From contig NZ_FRCX01000019.1 in assembly GCF_900143065.1 (NCBI RefSeq), positions 1-64,000 of the forward strand: 64,000 nucleotides of DNA, written 5' to 3'. This DNA is from Duganella sacchari. GTDB taxonomy: Bacteria > Pseudomonadota > Gammaproteobacteria > Burkholderiales > Burkholderiaceae_D. Below, one piece after another: positions 49,608 to 59,501 of the stretch; position 1 is the stretch's first letter, and each line of letters begins with the position of its first letter. The position numbers and the translations under genes are program-made. The notes beneath the pieces are model-generated. The model worked only from the letters and a program-made list of their open reading frames with translations. It was not told where the DNA came from and searched no databases.

Positions 49608-51443
49608 TCAATGCTCCACGTGCACGTGATGGAACTGCAGCGCCGCCAGATTGGCGTAGATGCCGCCCAGTGCCACCAGCGATGCATGGGTGCCGGTTTC
49701 GACGATTTTACCGTCTTCCATGACGATGATGCGGTCCGCGCGTTGTACCGTGGCCAGGCGGTGGGCGATGATGACGGTGGTGCGGCCAACCATGGCCGCT
49801 TCCAGCGCTGATTGCACCAGGCGTTCGGATTCGGCATCCAGCGCGCTGGTGGCTTCGTCCAGCAATAGCAGCGGTGGATTTTTCAGCAGGGCGCGTGCAA
49901 TCGCAATGCGCTGACGCTGGCCGCCCGACAGACGCACGCCGCGCTCGCCGAGGAAGGAGTGGTAGCCTTGCGGCAGGCGTTCGATAAATTCGTGTGCTGC
50001 GGCCAGCCGGGCGACGGCGATCACTTCTTCATCGCTGGCATCGGCGCGGCCGTAGCGGATGTTTTCCATGGCGTTGGCCGAGAAGATCACCGTATCCTGC
50101 GGCACGATGCCGATGGCGTCGCGCAGCGTGTGCAGCTCCAGCTGGCGGATATCGACGCCATCCAGCTTGATGCTGCCGCTTTGCGGATCGTAGAAGCGCA
50201 GGAACAGCTGGAACAGGGTGGTCTTGCCGGCACCCGATGGTCCCACCACGGCCACTGTCTCACCGGGCTTGATGTCCAGCGTGACGTGGTCCAGCGAATT
50301 GGTTTCGGGACGCGATGGGTACGAGAACATCACATCGTTCAGCGACAGCGCCGCGCCATTGGCGGCGCGCGGCGGCAGCGGCAATGGCTGCGCCGGCGAC
50401 TGGATCTTCGATTTCACCGACATCAGCTCCAGCAGGCGCTCGGTGGCGCCGGCGGCGCGCTGCGCCTCGCCCATCACTTCGGACAGCGCACCGATGGCGC
50501 CCGCCGTGATGGAGGCGTACAGGATAAACTGGCCCAGATCGCCGCCCGTCATTTCGCCCGACAGCACGGCGTGCGCGCCCAGCCACAACACGAACACGAT
50601 GGCGCCGAACACCAGCACAATCGCCAGCATGGTCAGGAAGGCGCGGGCCTTGATGCGGCGCATCGCGGTCTGGAACGCGCCTTCGACCGAACCGCCAAAG
50701 CGCGACGACTCGATCTTCTCGTGCGTGAACGCCTGCACGGTCGGCATGGCGTTGAGGATTTCGCCCGCCATGGCGGAGGCATCGGCCACGCGGTCCTGCG
50801 AATCGCGCGACAGCGTGCGTACGCGGCGGCCAAATATCACAATCGGCAGCACGGTCAGGATCAGCAGGCCGACGATGATGGCCGACAGTTTGGGGCTGGT
50901 CACAAACAGCATCACCAGACCGCCGATAAACAGTAAGGCGTTACGCAACGCCATGGAGATGCTGGTGCCGACCACCGACTGGATCAGCGTGGTATCGGTG
51001 GTGATGCGCGACAGGACCTCGCCGGTCTGCGTGGTCTCGAAGAATTCCGGGCTTTGCGTGACGACGTGGTTGTAGACGGCGGCGCGGATGTCCGCCGTGA
51101 CGCGCTCACCGAGCCACGAAACGCTGTAAAAGCGCGCGGCGGTGGCCAGCGCCAGGACGGTGGCGAGGCCAAACAGCGCCAGGAACACCAGGTCCACATG
51201 CTGGATGCTGCGCGTGCCCGAGCCGCCGAAACCCATGTCGATCATCTGTTTGAACGCGGCGGGAATCGCCAGTGTGGCGCCGGCGGCGACCAGCAGCGCG
51301 ATCCCGGCCACGATGAAGCGGCGCGTGTACGGCGCCAGGAAGGGCGTCAGCTGGCGCAGCGTGGCAAGGCTGCCTTTCTTGAGTTCGCGGGTGGCTGTCG
51401 GAGCGGCGGCGGACGGCGTGCTGGCGGTGGTGCTGTTGGTCAT
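49608..51443 (-). CDS. ABC transporter, fused permease/ATPase (MsbA-like exporter)
   Basis: A protein of 611 aa half-transporter: six TM helices (to about residue 340), then an ATPase domain with Walker A VGPSGAGKTTLF, signature RLSGGQRQRIAIARA, Walker B PLLLLDEATSALD and H-loop IIAHRL. It works as a homodimer exporting a lipid, peptide or drug; the substrate is unknown. It ends in a His-containing tail (FHHVHVEH). Downstream of the AttH-like gene by 61 bp and possibly cotranscribed with it. Confidence 0.92.
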   Translation of the reverse strand: MTNSTTASTPSAAAPTATRELKKGSLATLRQLTPFLAPYTRRFIVAGIALLVAAGATLAIPAAFKQMIDMGFGGSGTRSIQHVDLVFLALFGLATVLALATAARFYSVSWLGERVTADIRAAVYNHVVTQSPEFFETTQTGEVLSRITTDTTLIQSVVGTSISMALRNALLFIGGLVMLFVTSPKLSAIIVGLLILTVLPIVIFGRRVRTLSRDSQDRVADASAMAGEILNAMPTVQAFTHEKIESSRFGGSVEGAFQTAMRRIKARAFLTMLAIVLVFGAIVFVLWLGAHAVLSGEMTGGDLGQFILYASITAGAIGALSEVMGEAQRAAGATERLLELMSVKSKIQSPAQPLPLPPRAANGAALSLNDVMFSYPSRPETNSLDHVTLDIKPGETVAVVGPSGAGKTTLFQLFLRFYDPQSGSIKLDGVDIRQLELHTLRDAIGIVPQDTVIFSANAMENIRYGRADASDEEVIAVARLAAAHEFIERLPQGYHSFLGERGVRLSGGQRQRIAIARALLKNPPLLLLDEATSALDAESERLVQSALEAAMVGRTTVIIAHRLATVQRADRIIVMEDGKIVETGTHASLVALGGIYANLAALQFHHVHVEH

Positions 51444-51504
51444 CGTGTGGCTACAGTGGCGTAAATATGCTGATTGAGACGTTTGGTATGGATTTATATT
51501 GTGC

Positions 51505-52599
51505 TTATAGTTTCATCGGACTGACATAGCCGGTCAGCTCCAGGTAGGCGCGGCCGGCCGGCTTGCCGTCGCGGTTCAGCGTGACCGCACCTTCCCAGTA
51601 CACGGCACCGGTCGACCGGCGCGAATCCAGCTCCTGATCGTCCTGTAAGGGCACGATGTCCCACACAGTGCTGCCTGTGGTGAGCTGGGTCGCAACGGGA
51701 TACTCGGCATTGGTGCGGGGCGAACGCCACCGCCTTTGCGGGGTAAAAGTGACCTGTTCCGGCGAGAACTGCGTGATCTTACCGGAAGCATCGCGCCATG
51801 TCGCGTGCGACCATAGTTTAGCACCTGTCGTGCTACGGACCTGGAAAGCCATGAGCGCGCCGCCATCGGCCAGGTTGGCGCCGACCCAATCCCAGCCGCT
51901 GGCGTCCTCGCCCACGGCCTGGCTGGACCATTCGTGATCGAGCCACGCGGCGCCGGTGACAGTGGCCGGTTTGCCGGCGCGCGTGATGCTGCCGCTGACC
52001 CGCAGCTGCGGCGCGCTGTAGTAATAGCTGCTTTGGGCGGGATTGGGGCCTTTGCGTGAATAGCCGCGCTCACCCTGTAGCATTACCGGTTGCGATGGCG
52101 TCAGTTGCAGGTCGTAGGCAAACTGCGGCGCATCGACATGCACGCGATAGCTGCCGTCGGCGCTGCGCTGCATATGCCAGTCCTCCAGCTTGATGTGGGT
52201 GTCGCCGGTTCTGGCGAAAGACAGGCCAAATCCTTCGCGCGCGCTGCGCTGGTCGTGCAGCAGTCTGCCATTGGCCGGATCGGACAGCGCGGCGTGGCCG
52301 ATGATGAGCTGCCGCGGCGCAAACTGGCTGGGATTGGCGCGGTCATGCGGGCTGGCGCTGCGGAAGAAGGTGACCTGGAAGCCGAGCGGCTTGCCGTCCG
52401 GCGTATTGAGCCAGCCGGTCACGTACCACCATTCGGTTTTGTATTCGGGGTGCGCGCCATAATCCTGGGGGAAGGTCAGCGTGGCGCCGGCCGGCAGCGG
52501 AACCACGGCGGGGAATGCCGGCGTGCCCGCATGGGCGGACGCCGCCAGCACAAGCAGGGCAGCGGCGCGCGCCAGCCGATGGTATAAACGGTGCAGCAT
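51505..52599 (-). CDS. AttH/CrtC-like secreted lipocalin-fold protein
   Basis: 364 aa from ATG 52,599 with a signal peptide (LLVLAASAHA). Matches the AttH/carotenoid 1,2-hydratase-like family: DYGAHPEYKTEWWYVTGWL, FQVTFFRSA, GAAWLDHEWSSQ, WDWVGANLADGG. In att-type operons this protein accompanies an ABC exporter of the FtsX type. Its ATG overlaps the stop of the FtsX-like permease (TAATG), so the two are coupled. Confidence 0.87.
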   Translation of the reverse strand: MLHRLYHRLARAAALLVLAASAHAGTPAFPAVVPLPAGATLTFPQDYGAHPEYKTEWWYVTGWLNTPDGKPLGFQVTFFRSASPHDRANPSQFAPRQLIIGHAALSDPANGRLLHDQRSAREGFGLSFARTGDTHIKLEDWHMQRSADGSYRVHVDAPQFAYDLQLTPSQPVMLQGERGYSRKGPNPAQSSYYYSAPQLRVSGSITRAGKPATVTGAAWLDHEWSSQAVGEDASGWDWVGANLADGGALMAFQVRSTTGAKLWSHATWRDASGKITQFSPEQVTFTPQRRWRSPRTNAEYPVATQLTTGSTVWDIVPLQDDQELDSRRSTGAVYWEGAVTLNRDGKPAGRAYLELTGYVSPMKL

Positions 52600-55196
52600 T
52601 ACCAGTCCTCCCTGACTGCGCGTATCGGTCCTCCGGACAGCGACTGGCGGCCCGACAGCAGCGCCGTGAGCGCGGAGGCGGCCAGCAGCACGGCGGCCAC
52701 GGCGCCCAGCAGCGGCCAAGGCAGGTGCAGCTCCATGGTCCAGTGGAAGGATTGCGGATTGACGACGAAAACCAGTATCAGGCTGATGACCCAGCCCAGC
52801 ACAAAGCCGGTCAGGATGCCGAGCGCGGTCAGTGCGCCGCCCTCAATCGCCAGTATGGACAGCACCTGCCTGCGCGTGACGCCCACGTGGCGCAGCATGC
52901 CGAATTCCTTGGCGCGCGCCAGCGTTTGCGCGGAGAAGGTGGCGGCCACGCCAAACAGGCCGATGACGATGGCGATGGCTTCCAGCAGATAGGTGATGGC
53001 GAAGCTGCGGTCGAATACCTTCATGCTCATGGTGCGGATCTCCGATGGCTCGGTGGCTTCCAGCGATGCCGCGAATGGCAGGCGTTTCAGGGCGGCCAGC
53101 GTCGCCTCGGCCCTGGCGCCCTTTTTCAGCGTCAGCGCGGAGCCGCTGGCATTCAGGTCGCCCGTTATGGCGCGGTAATCGCTCAGGCGGATCTGGACGG
53201 TGCCCGTCGGCCGCGCATAATCGCGCCACACGCCCGCCACCTGGAAGGTGTGCAGCTTGCCGTTGAGCGGCAATTCCACGCGCTGGCCCAGCTTCATACC
53301 GTACAGATCGACCATGGCTTCAGACACCCATACCGGCAGCGTGTCGCTGGCGGGTACCTGCGTGGGGCCGACGATGGCCAGCGAGTGGCCCGGATTGGCG
53401 GCGTCGATGTGGCGCGCCATGAGCGCCACTGCGGGACGGTCCGGCGCCAAGGACAGTGCGTGCAAGCGCAGGAAATCGGCATGCTCCACGCCGGGCAAGG
53501 CGGCCAATGCGTCTTGTTCCTGCGGGCGTATGCCGGCAGTGGCGCCGCCGCTGGCGCTGCTGATGTAGATATCGGAAGGCAGCACCTGGCGCAGCCAGTC
53601 GTCCAGCGAGACGCGGAAGCTGGCAACCATGATGGCCATGGCCACCATCAGGCTAAAGCTGGACAGCACGCCGCCCAGCGCGATGCCGGCCTGGCCGGAG
53701 GCGTTCGCCAGGCGCGACAAGGTCAGCGTCATGACGGCGGAAGCACCGGGTTGGTTGGCGGTGGCGGCGCTCCAGCGCCGATAGGCAGCACGGAAGACGA
53801 TGGCGGCCAGGCGCGGCATCAGGCCGATGGCGCCGATCAGCAGCAATGCAATCGACAGATAGCCGAACAGTGGCAGCTCAAACACGGGCGGCAGTTGCGA
53901 CAGCAGCGCGGCGAGCGCCATGCACGCCAGCGATGGCCAGGCGCGTGCCAGCCGCGACATGGCCGCTTCCTCGGTGCCGGATTTCAGTGCGACGGCGGGT
54001 TTGGCGCGTGCCGCATCGATGGCTGGCGCGGCGCAGCCGAGCAGCGCGACGGCGACACCCAGCGCAAAATAGATGGTGGCGGCGACCGGGGTGAAGTGGA
54101 CTTGCGGCCGCACACCGGAAAAGAAGCCGGCGCCAAGGTCCGCGCCCATGAAGTGCAGCGCGGCGGCGGCCATGCCGTAACCCGCAGCGATGCCGATGGC
54201 GGAACCGGCAATGCCGAGGCACAGGCCTTCGATGAGGATTTGCCGCAGCAGGCGCCGGCGGTCCATGCCCAGCACGCGCAGCAGCGCGAACTGGCTGCGG
54301 CGGCGGATCACGGACAGTGCCTGCGTCGAGAAGACCAGGAAGGCGCCTGTGAACAGCGCCACCAAGGCCAGTACCGTGAGGTTGACGCGGTAGGCGCGGC
54401 TCATGCCTTCGTTGCGGCTGTTCTGTTCCTGGTCATTCGGCTGGTTGACGAGGAAGCGGCCCGGATACTGGCGTTGCAGGTCCTGTTCCAGCTGCGCCTT
54501 GAAGCTGTCGCGGTTGATGCCATCGCGCAGTTTGAGGTCGATGCGCGAGAGCTGGCCCAGCTTCTCGAAACGCCACTGGGCGGCGCCGATGTCCATGGTG
54601 GCGATGCGCTGGCCCGCGCGGGCGCCGGGCAACGGGCCGGCCACACGCAGCTGCAACTGATTGGTGCCGACTTGCAGCGTGACCGTGCCGGCCCTGGGTT
54701 GCAGCCACTGCTGGGCGGCGGGCGACAGGAACAGGGCGTCGTCGGCGATGGTGTCCGCTATTTTGTCGGGCGCTGGTATGCCAACCAGGTCCGGGGTGAT
54801 GAAACCTATACGGAAGGCGTCGATGCCGATGATCTTGAGGGCGGTGCGTTGGCCCGGCACGGACGCTTCAAATTCCAGCACCGGCGATGCGACCACCACG
54901 CCGTCTCGCTCCGCCAGCAACGGATAAATGGCCTCGTCGAAGAATGGCTCGGTGCCGCGTACCTGGATGTCCGCCACGCCGGACAGGCCTTTGACGGCAG
55001 CGGAGAATTCATTGAATGCCGCAGCGTTAATCAGGTGGATGGCGAAGCCGAGCGAGATGCCGACGGCAATCGCTGCAATCGCCACCAGCGCCCGCACGGG
55101 GTGCACGCGCCATTCGCCGAGCAGCAGCCAGCGTGACAGGCGGCGCATCGAGGCCGGCGGTGCGGTGGGGATGGTGGCGGATGGTTGGTCAGACAT
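52599..55196 (-). CDS. FtsX-like ABC transporter permease (two FtsX domains)
   Basis: 865 aa from ATG 55,196, overlapping the upstream stop (TGATG). Architecture TM1 - large periplasmic region - three TM - linker - TM - periplasmic region - three TM, as in LolC/MacB-type tandem FtsX permeases. It begins RRLSRWLLLGEWRVHPVRAL and has ALLRVLGMDRRRLLRQIL and KEFGMLRHVGVTRRQVL coupling helices. The partner ATPase, usually adjacent, is missing here. Likely acts in export or lipoprotein/mechanical transduction with the AttH-like protein. Confidence 0.9.
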   Translation of the reverse strand: MSDQPSATIPTAPPASMRRLSRWLLLGEWRVHPVRALVAIAAIAVGISLGFAIHLINAAAFNEFSAAVKGLSGVADIQVRGTEPFFDEAIYPLLAERDGVVVASPVLEFEASVPGQRTALKIIGIDAFRIGFITPDLVGIPAPDKIADTIADDALFLSPAAQQWLQPRAGTVTLQVGTNQLQLRVAGPLPGARAGQRIATMDIGAAQWRFEKLGQLSRIDLKLRDGINRDSFKAQLEQDLQRQYPGRFLVNQPNDQEQNSRNEGMSRAYRVNLTVLALVALFTGAFLVFSTQALSVIRRRSQFALLRVLGMDRRRLLRQILIEGLCLGIAGSAIGIAAGYGMAAAALHFMGADLGAGFFSGVRPQVHFTPVAATIYFALGVAVALLGCAAPAIDAARAKPAVALKSGTEEAAMSRLARAWPSLACMALAALLSQLPPVFELPLFGYLSIALLLIGAIGLMPRLAAIVFRAAYRRWSAATANQPGASAVMTLTLSRLANASGQAGIALGGVLSSFSLMVAMAIMVASFRVSLDDWLRQVLPSDIYISSASGGATAGIRPQEQDALAALPGVEHADFLRLHALSLAPDRPAVALMARHIDAANPGHSLAIVGPTQVPASDTLPVWVSEAMVDLYGMKLGQRVELPLNGKLHTFQVAGVWRDYARPTGTVQIRLSDYRAITGDLNASGSALTLKKGARAEATLAALKRLPFAASLEATEPSEIRTMSMKVFDRSFAITYLLEAIAIVIGLFGVAATFSAQTLARAKEFGMLRHVGVTRRQVLSILAIEGGALTALGILTGFVLGWVISLILVFVVNPQSFHWTMELHLPWPLLGAVAAVLLAASALTALLSGRQSLSGGPIRAVREDW

Positions 55197-55627
55197 CAGT
55201 GAGGACACTCCAGTGCCGTCGCATCGCCAGCGCGTCTGGCGCGCAGGCGGGCGGCTTCTGCGGCCTGGCCGGTGGCGCGGCGTGCGTCTTCATCGGCCCA
55301 GCGTTGGTTGAGTTTCAGCTTGTCGCACTTCTTGCGCTGCACGGCGGCGGCTTGCGCGGCGTGGGCGGTTTCGCGATCGTCATGCTGCTCGCGTTTGATG
55401 CGCGCCTGCGCTAGCGCGTCGGCCTGCTTTTGCTGGCGGCGCAGGAGCGCTGCGGCGGCGGGATCTGCGCCCGGCGCCCCCGGAGTGTCCAGCGTTGCGG
55501 CGCTGGCATGGGCCGGACAGGGCGTGTCGCCGTAACTGACCTTGCCATCGGCGGTGCATTTGTAGACTGTCTGGGCATACGCGGCCACGGTGGCGGCCCA
55601 CATCATGGCCATCATCAGCATTTTCAT
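55196..55627 (-). CDS. DUF4124 secreted protein
   Basis: 143 aa from ATG 55,627 (GAGGT upstream). Signal peptide ending VAAYAQ, then the short DUF4124 domain (TVYKCTADGKVSYGDTPCP) and a long charged, Ala-rich helical tail with final Cys. Common small periplasmic family in beta- and gamma-proteobacteria, function unknown. Confidence 0.88.
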   Translation of the reverse strand: MKMLMMAMMWAATVAAYAQTVYKCTADGKVSYGDTPCPAHASAATLDTPGAPGADPAAAALLRRQQKQADALAQARIKREQHDDRETAHAAQAAAVQRKKCDKLKLNQRWADEDARRATGQAAEAARLRARRAGDATALECPH

Positions 55628-55638
55628 CTCAACCTCGC

Positions 55639-57045
55639 TCAAAGGACTTTACCGGGATTCATGATACCCAGCGGGTCCAGTGCGGCTTTGATGGCTCGCA
55701 TCATGTTGAGTTCAACGGCGGATTTGTAGTGCGCCAGCTCTTCGCGCTTCAACGCGCCGATGCCGTGTTCGGCCGAGATCGAGCCGCCAAACGCCATCAC
55801 GCTGTCGTACACCACGCGGTTCACCTTGTCCTGATTGGCGAGGAAGTCGTCGTTGGATATTCCGGGCGGCGGCGCGACGTTGTAGTGCAGGTTGCCGTCG
55901 CCCAGGTGGCCGAAGCACACCAGCTGGCACCCGGGGAAGGCCGCATCCAGCAGCGGGCCGGTGGCGGCAATGAAGTCGGCAATCAGCGATACGGGCAGCG
56001 AAATATCGTGCTTGATATTCTTCCCGGCTTTGGCCTGCGCCAGCGGGATGTGCTCGCGCAGCTGCCACAGCCCGGCCGATTGCCCGACCGATGACGCCAC
56101 CACTGCGTCGTGGATAACGCCGCCATCCAGCGCCGCGCCGATGGCATGCTCCAGCAAGCCAACCGCATGCTGCTCCGATTCGCTGCTCGACAACTCCAGC
56201 AGCACATATTGCGGGTGCGCTTCGGCGAAAGGCCGGGGCAGCGCCGGGAACTGCTGCGCCACCAGATCGAGGCAGTAGCGCGACATGAGCTCAAAGCCCG
56301 TGAGGCTGGCGCCGCAGTGGTCCTGCATCAGTACCAGCAGGCGCAGGGCATCGACAGGCGAGGGCAGCGCGGCCAGCGCCGTGATGCTGGCTTTGGGCTG
56401 GGGATACAACTTGAGCACCGCGCCGGTGATGATGCCCAGCGTGCCTTCGGCGCCGATGAACAGGTCACGCAAGTCGTAGCCGGTATTGTCCTTGCGCAGG
56501 CCGCGCAAGCCGCTCCAGATCTCGCCTTGCGGCGTCACCACTTCCAGGCCAAGACACAGCTCCCGCGTATTCCCGTAGCGCAGAACGGCGGTGCCGCCCG
56601 CGTTGGTGGCCAGGTTGCCGCCGATGGTACAACTGCCTTCCGCCGCCAGTGACAACGGGAACAGACAGCCCTCGGCGGCGGCGGCCTGCTGGAGGTGCTC
56701 AAGGATGCAACCCGCATCCACGGTCATGGTGCGGTTGACTGCATCGACCTTGCGAATCCGGTTCAGCCGCGCCAGCGACAGCAGCACCTGGCGGCCGCTG
56801 GCGTCCGGTATGCTGCCCAGTACCAGGCCGGTGTTGCCGCCTTGCGGCACGATGCCGATGCGGTGTTCGGCGCACACGCGCACCAGCGCGGCGACCTGTT
56901 CCACCGTGCCAGGGCGTAGCACGGCCAGGGCCTTGCCGGTAAAGCGACCGCGCTGCTCGGTGAGGAAGGCGGCCATATCGGCCGGCGCGTCAACCACATA
57001 GGCCTCGCCGGCAATGGCGCGGCATTGCGCGAGAAAGTCCATCAT
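55639..57045 (-). CDS. FAD-linked oxidase (GlcD/D-2-hydroxyacid dehydrogenase family)
   Basis: A protein of 468 aa with an FAD-binding_4 (PCMH) domain (IVPQGGNTGLVLGSIP, GGNLATNAGGTAVLRYGNTR) and a C-terminal FAD-oxidase domain with HLGDGNLHYNV and SAEHGIGALKREEL. It oxidises a D-2-hydroxy acid such as D-lactate, glycolate or D-2-hydroxyglutarate and passes electrons to the respiratory chain or ETF. Overlaps the DUF2069 gene by 4 bp. Confidence 0.9.
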   Translation of the reverse strand: MMDFLAQCRAIAGEAYVVDAPADMAAFLTEQRGRFTGKALAVLRPGTVEQVAALVRVCAEHRIGIVPQGGNTGLVLGSIPDASGRQVLLSLARLNRIRKVDAVNRTMTVDAGCILEHLQQAAAAEGCLFPLSLAAEGSCTIGGNLATNAGGTAVLRYGNTRELCLGLEVVTPQGEIWSGLRGLRKDNTGYDLRDLFIGAEGTLGIITGAVLKLYPQPKASITALAALPSPVDALRLLVLMQDHCGASLTGFELMSRYCLDLVAQQFPALPRPFAEAHPQYVLLELSSSESEQHAVGLLEHAIGAALDGGVIHDAVVASSVGQSAGLWQLREHIPLAQAKAGKNIKHDISLPVSLIADFIAATGPLLDAAFPGCQLVCFGHLGDGNLHYNVAPPPGISNDDFLANQDKVNRVVYDSVMAFGGSISAEHGIGALKREELAHYKSAVELNMMRAIKAALDPLGIMNPGKVL

Positions 57046-57449
57046 TTAACCGTGTTGACCTTGACCTTGTCGAGCAGTTCCTTGGCCAGCTTTTTCGCCG
57101 CGCGCTTGTAGGGGCGCAGGTACAGCACGGCGCAGACAAAGTAGACGCACACCACCAGCGCTTCGCCCCAGCCCAGCCACGCCGACAGATTGCCCTTGTC
57201 GCTCCAGCCGCGCACCACGCCTTCGGTGAAGTACAGCAGTATCATCATCGAGGTCCACTGCAGCGTGTAGATATCGCGCTTGAACACGCCGTACAAGGGC
57301 AGCAGCAGCGGCAAGGCTTTCAGCACCAGCCATGAGCCGCCCGGTTTCAGTGGCGCCAGCACCATCTCCCACAATACACACCAGATAATCAACACAACCA
57401 GGCTGCCGATGGCGCCCCAGTGAAAATATTTCTGCATTGTGGTTTCCAT
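57042..57449 (-). CDS. DUF2069 membrane protein
   Basis: A protein of 135 aa with four predicted TM helices; ends with a Lys-rich tail. Features of DUF2069: GGSWLVLKALPLLLPLYGVF and MMILLYFTEGVVRGWSD. Function unknown; often linked to wrbA as here (6 bp after it), which suggests one operon wrbA-DUF2069-oxidase. Confidence 0.88.
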   Translation of the reverse strand: METTMQKYFHWGAIGSLVVLIIWCVLWEMVLAPLKPGGSWLVLKALPLLLPLYGVFKRDIYTLQWTSMMILLYFTEGVVRGWSDKGNLSAWLGWGEALVVCVYFVCAVLYLRPYKRAAKKLAKELLDKVKVNTVK

Positions 57450-57454
57450 GGTGC

Positions 57455-58060
57455 TTATCCGTTCAGTTTGACCGCTGTTTCCGCCAGCCGCTTGCCCAAC
57501 GCGATGGCGAGGCGTTTTTCATCGTCGGTGATCACTTTTTTGCCGTCGAGGCCAGACCAGTGGCTGGCGCCATACGGCGTGCCGCCGCTGGCGGTGGTCA
57601 TCAGTTCCGGCTGCGTGTAGGGCAGGCCGAGCACCATCAGGCCGTGATGGAACAGCGGTATCATCATCGACAGCAGCGTCGATTCCTGGCCGCCATGCAG
57701 GCTGCCGGTCGAGGTGAACACGCAGGCCGGCTTGCCTGCCAGGGCGCCGGACAGCCATTGGCTGACGGTGCCGTCCCAGAAATACTTCATGGCCGAGGCC
57801 ATATTGCCGAACCGCGTGGGCGAACCAACGGCGATGCCGGCGCATTCGGTCAGGTCATCCAGTTCCACATACGGTGCACCATCGGCCGGCACTTCCGGCT
57901 CGGTGGCCTCGGCCACGGTGGACACGGCAGGCACCGTGCGCAGGCGCGCATCGCAGCCCGGCACGCTTTCAATCCCCTGGGCGATCAGCTCTGCCAGCTT
58001 GCGGGTTGCGCCGTGGCGGGAGTAAAACAAAACAAGAATGGTCAGGTTGGAAGAGTTCAT
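57455..58060 (-). CDS. wrbA: NAD(P)H:quinone oxidoreductase, WrbA
   Basis: A protein of 201 aa, flavodoxin fold with FMN-binding ILVLFYSRHGATRKLA at the start, GSPTRFGNMASAMKYF and FTSTGSLHGGQESTLLS. It reduces quinones by two electrons, protecting against oxidative stress. First gene of the wrbA operon, divergent from yihY. Confidence 0.92.
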   Translation of the reverse strand: MNSSNLTILVLFYSRHGATRKLAELIAQGIESVPGCDARLRTVPAVSTVAEATEPEVPADGAPYVELDDLTECAGIAVGSPTRFGNMASAMKYFWDGTVSQWLSGALAGKPACVFTSTGSLHGGQESTLLSMMIPLFHHGLMVLGLPYTQPELMTTASGGTPYGASHWSGLDGKKVITDDEKRLAIALGKRLAETAVKLNG

Positions 58061-58124
58061 CGCCGCTATTATAGGGCGCTTTAGCGAGTGGCATCATTGC
58101 CGTTGTTGTAATACGATACCGCCC

Positions 58125-59501
58125 ATGTACGAAAAATATCTCCAATGGTTCTTCCAATATGTCTATCGCAGCTGCAAAAACAGCTGGGAGACGGCGCGTT
58201 CCCTGTCCTGGCCTGAAATCCGTGACCTGATCCTGTTTGCCCGGCGCCGGCTGCGCGAAGAGAGTTTGCCGCAGGTGGCGGGCAGCCTGACCTTCACCAC
58301 GGTGTTTGCGCTGGTGCCCCTGCTGACGATTGCGCTGGCGATCTTCACCACCTTCCCGCTGTTCAAAACGCTGCAAACCTCGCTGGAAGCGTACTTTGTG
58401 CAAAGCGTGATGCCAAAGTCGATTTCCAGCACCATCCTGAATTACCTGACCATGTTCGCCTCCAAGGCCACGCGGCTGTCGGCGGTGGGCGCGGTGGCGC
58501 TGATCTTCACCTCGATTACGATGATGAATCTGATCGAGCGCGTCTTCAACCGCATCTGGCGCGTGCGCGACGAGCGCGCGTGGACCAAGCGCATTCTGGT
58601 CTACTGGGCGCTGCTGACACTGGGGCCATTGCTGATCGGCGTATCGATCACGCTGTCGTCGCAGGTGTTCATGGCCACCAGCGACCTGGTGGGCCATGTG
58701 CCGATAGTGGGGGCGGTGATTTACACCGTGCTGTCGCTGGCGCTGACGACGGCATTCTTCACCATGCTGTACGTGATGGTGCCCAACCGCGATGTGGACT
58801 GGTACGACGCGGCCTGGGGCGGCCTGGTCGCAGGCCTGGCGTTTGAACTGGCCAAGCGCGGCTTCGCCATTTTCATCACGCAGTTCCCGACCTACTCGAA
58901 GATTTACGGCGCGCTGGCGGCCGTGCCGCTGTTCCTGTTGTGGGTGTACGTGTCGTGGATGATTACGCTGTTCGGCGCCTTGCTGGCGGCCGCGCTGCCG
59001 GTGGTGAAGTACGAACGCTGGTGGCATGAGGCGCAGCCGGGCGGCGAGTTTGTCGATGCCATGGCCATCCTCAAGGTGCTGCACGTGGCGTGCAAATGCG
59101 GCGATACGGCCCTGGTCAGCGCGGGCCAGATCCGCGCCCGCACACGGCTGGGCTTTGATGAGATGGACAATCTGCTGGAACGCATGATGGCGGAAGGCTG
59201 GGTGGGCCGCGTGCCCGTGGCCGCGCCGCCGCGGGTGCAGTGGGGCAAACGCGTCAGCGAAGGGGCGGACAACTGGGTGATCCTGGCCAACCTGGAGAAG
59301 CTTACGTTGGCCGAAGTCTACCGCCTGTTTGTGTTCTCCGGCATGCCGGTCAACGCCGGCGTGATCGCGGACGGCGACGATGAACGCGACCGCCAGGCCG
59401 CGCGCGAAGCGGCCCAGCTGGCGCGCGAGGTGGAGTCCGCCGTGGAAGCCGGCCTGGGTAAAACCCTGGCCGACCATTTCGGTCCTATCGACTGCCGATA
59501 A
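58125..59501 (+). CDS. YihY/UPF0761 family membrane protein with C-terminal extension
   Basis: 458 aa from ATG 58,125; the frame can be extended upstream without support. Six TM helices of the YihY (formerly RNase BN) family: PQVAGSLTFTTVFALVPLLT, NLIERVFNRIWRVRD, YVMVPNRDVDWYDAAWGGLVAG, and YGALAAVPLFLLWVYVSW. A soluble winged-helix-like C-terminal part follows (residues about 310-458). Function unknown; not a proven RNase. Its 3' end overlaps the convergent hydrolase gene by 17 bp. Confidence 0.9.
   Translation: MYEKYLQWFFQYVYRSCKNSWETARSLSWPEIRDLILFARRRLREESLPQVAGSLTFTTVFALVPLLTIALAIFTTFPLFKTLQTSLEAYFVQSVMPKSISSTILNYLTMFASKATRLSAVGAVALIFTSITMMNLIERVFNRIWRVRDERAWTKRILVYWALLTLGPLLIGVSITLSSQVFMATSDLVGHVPIVGAVIYTVLSLALTTAFFTMLYVMVPNRDVDWYDAAWGGLVAGLAFELAKRGFAIFITQFPTYSKIYGALAAVPLFLLWVYVSWMITLFGALLAAALPVVKYERWWHEAQPGGEFVDAMAILKVLHVACKCGDTALVSAGQIRARTRLGFDEMDNLLERMMAEGWVGRVPVAAPPRVQWGKRVSEGADNWVILANLEKLTLAEVYRLFVFSGMPVNAGVIADGDDERDRQAAREAAQLAREVESAVEAGLGKTLADHFGPIDCR

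Noticed and set aside
52515..55136. Very long open frame (873 codons) on the plus strand, antisense to the FtsX-like permease
   Set aside because: High-GC codon-position shadow; the product is a Gln/Gly/Arg-rich nonsense protein, whereas the minus strand gives clear FtsX domains.
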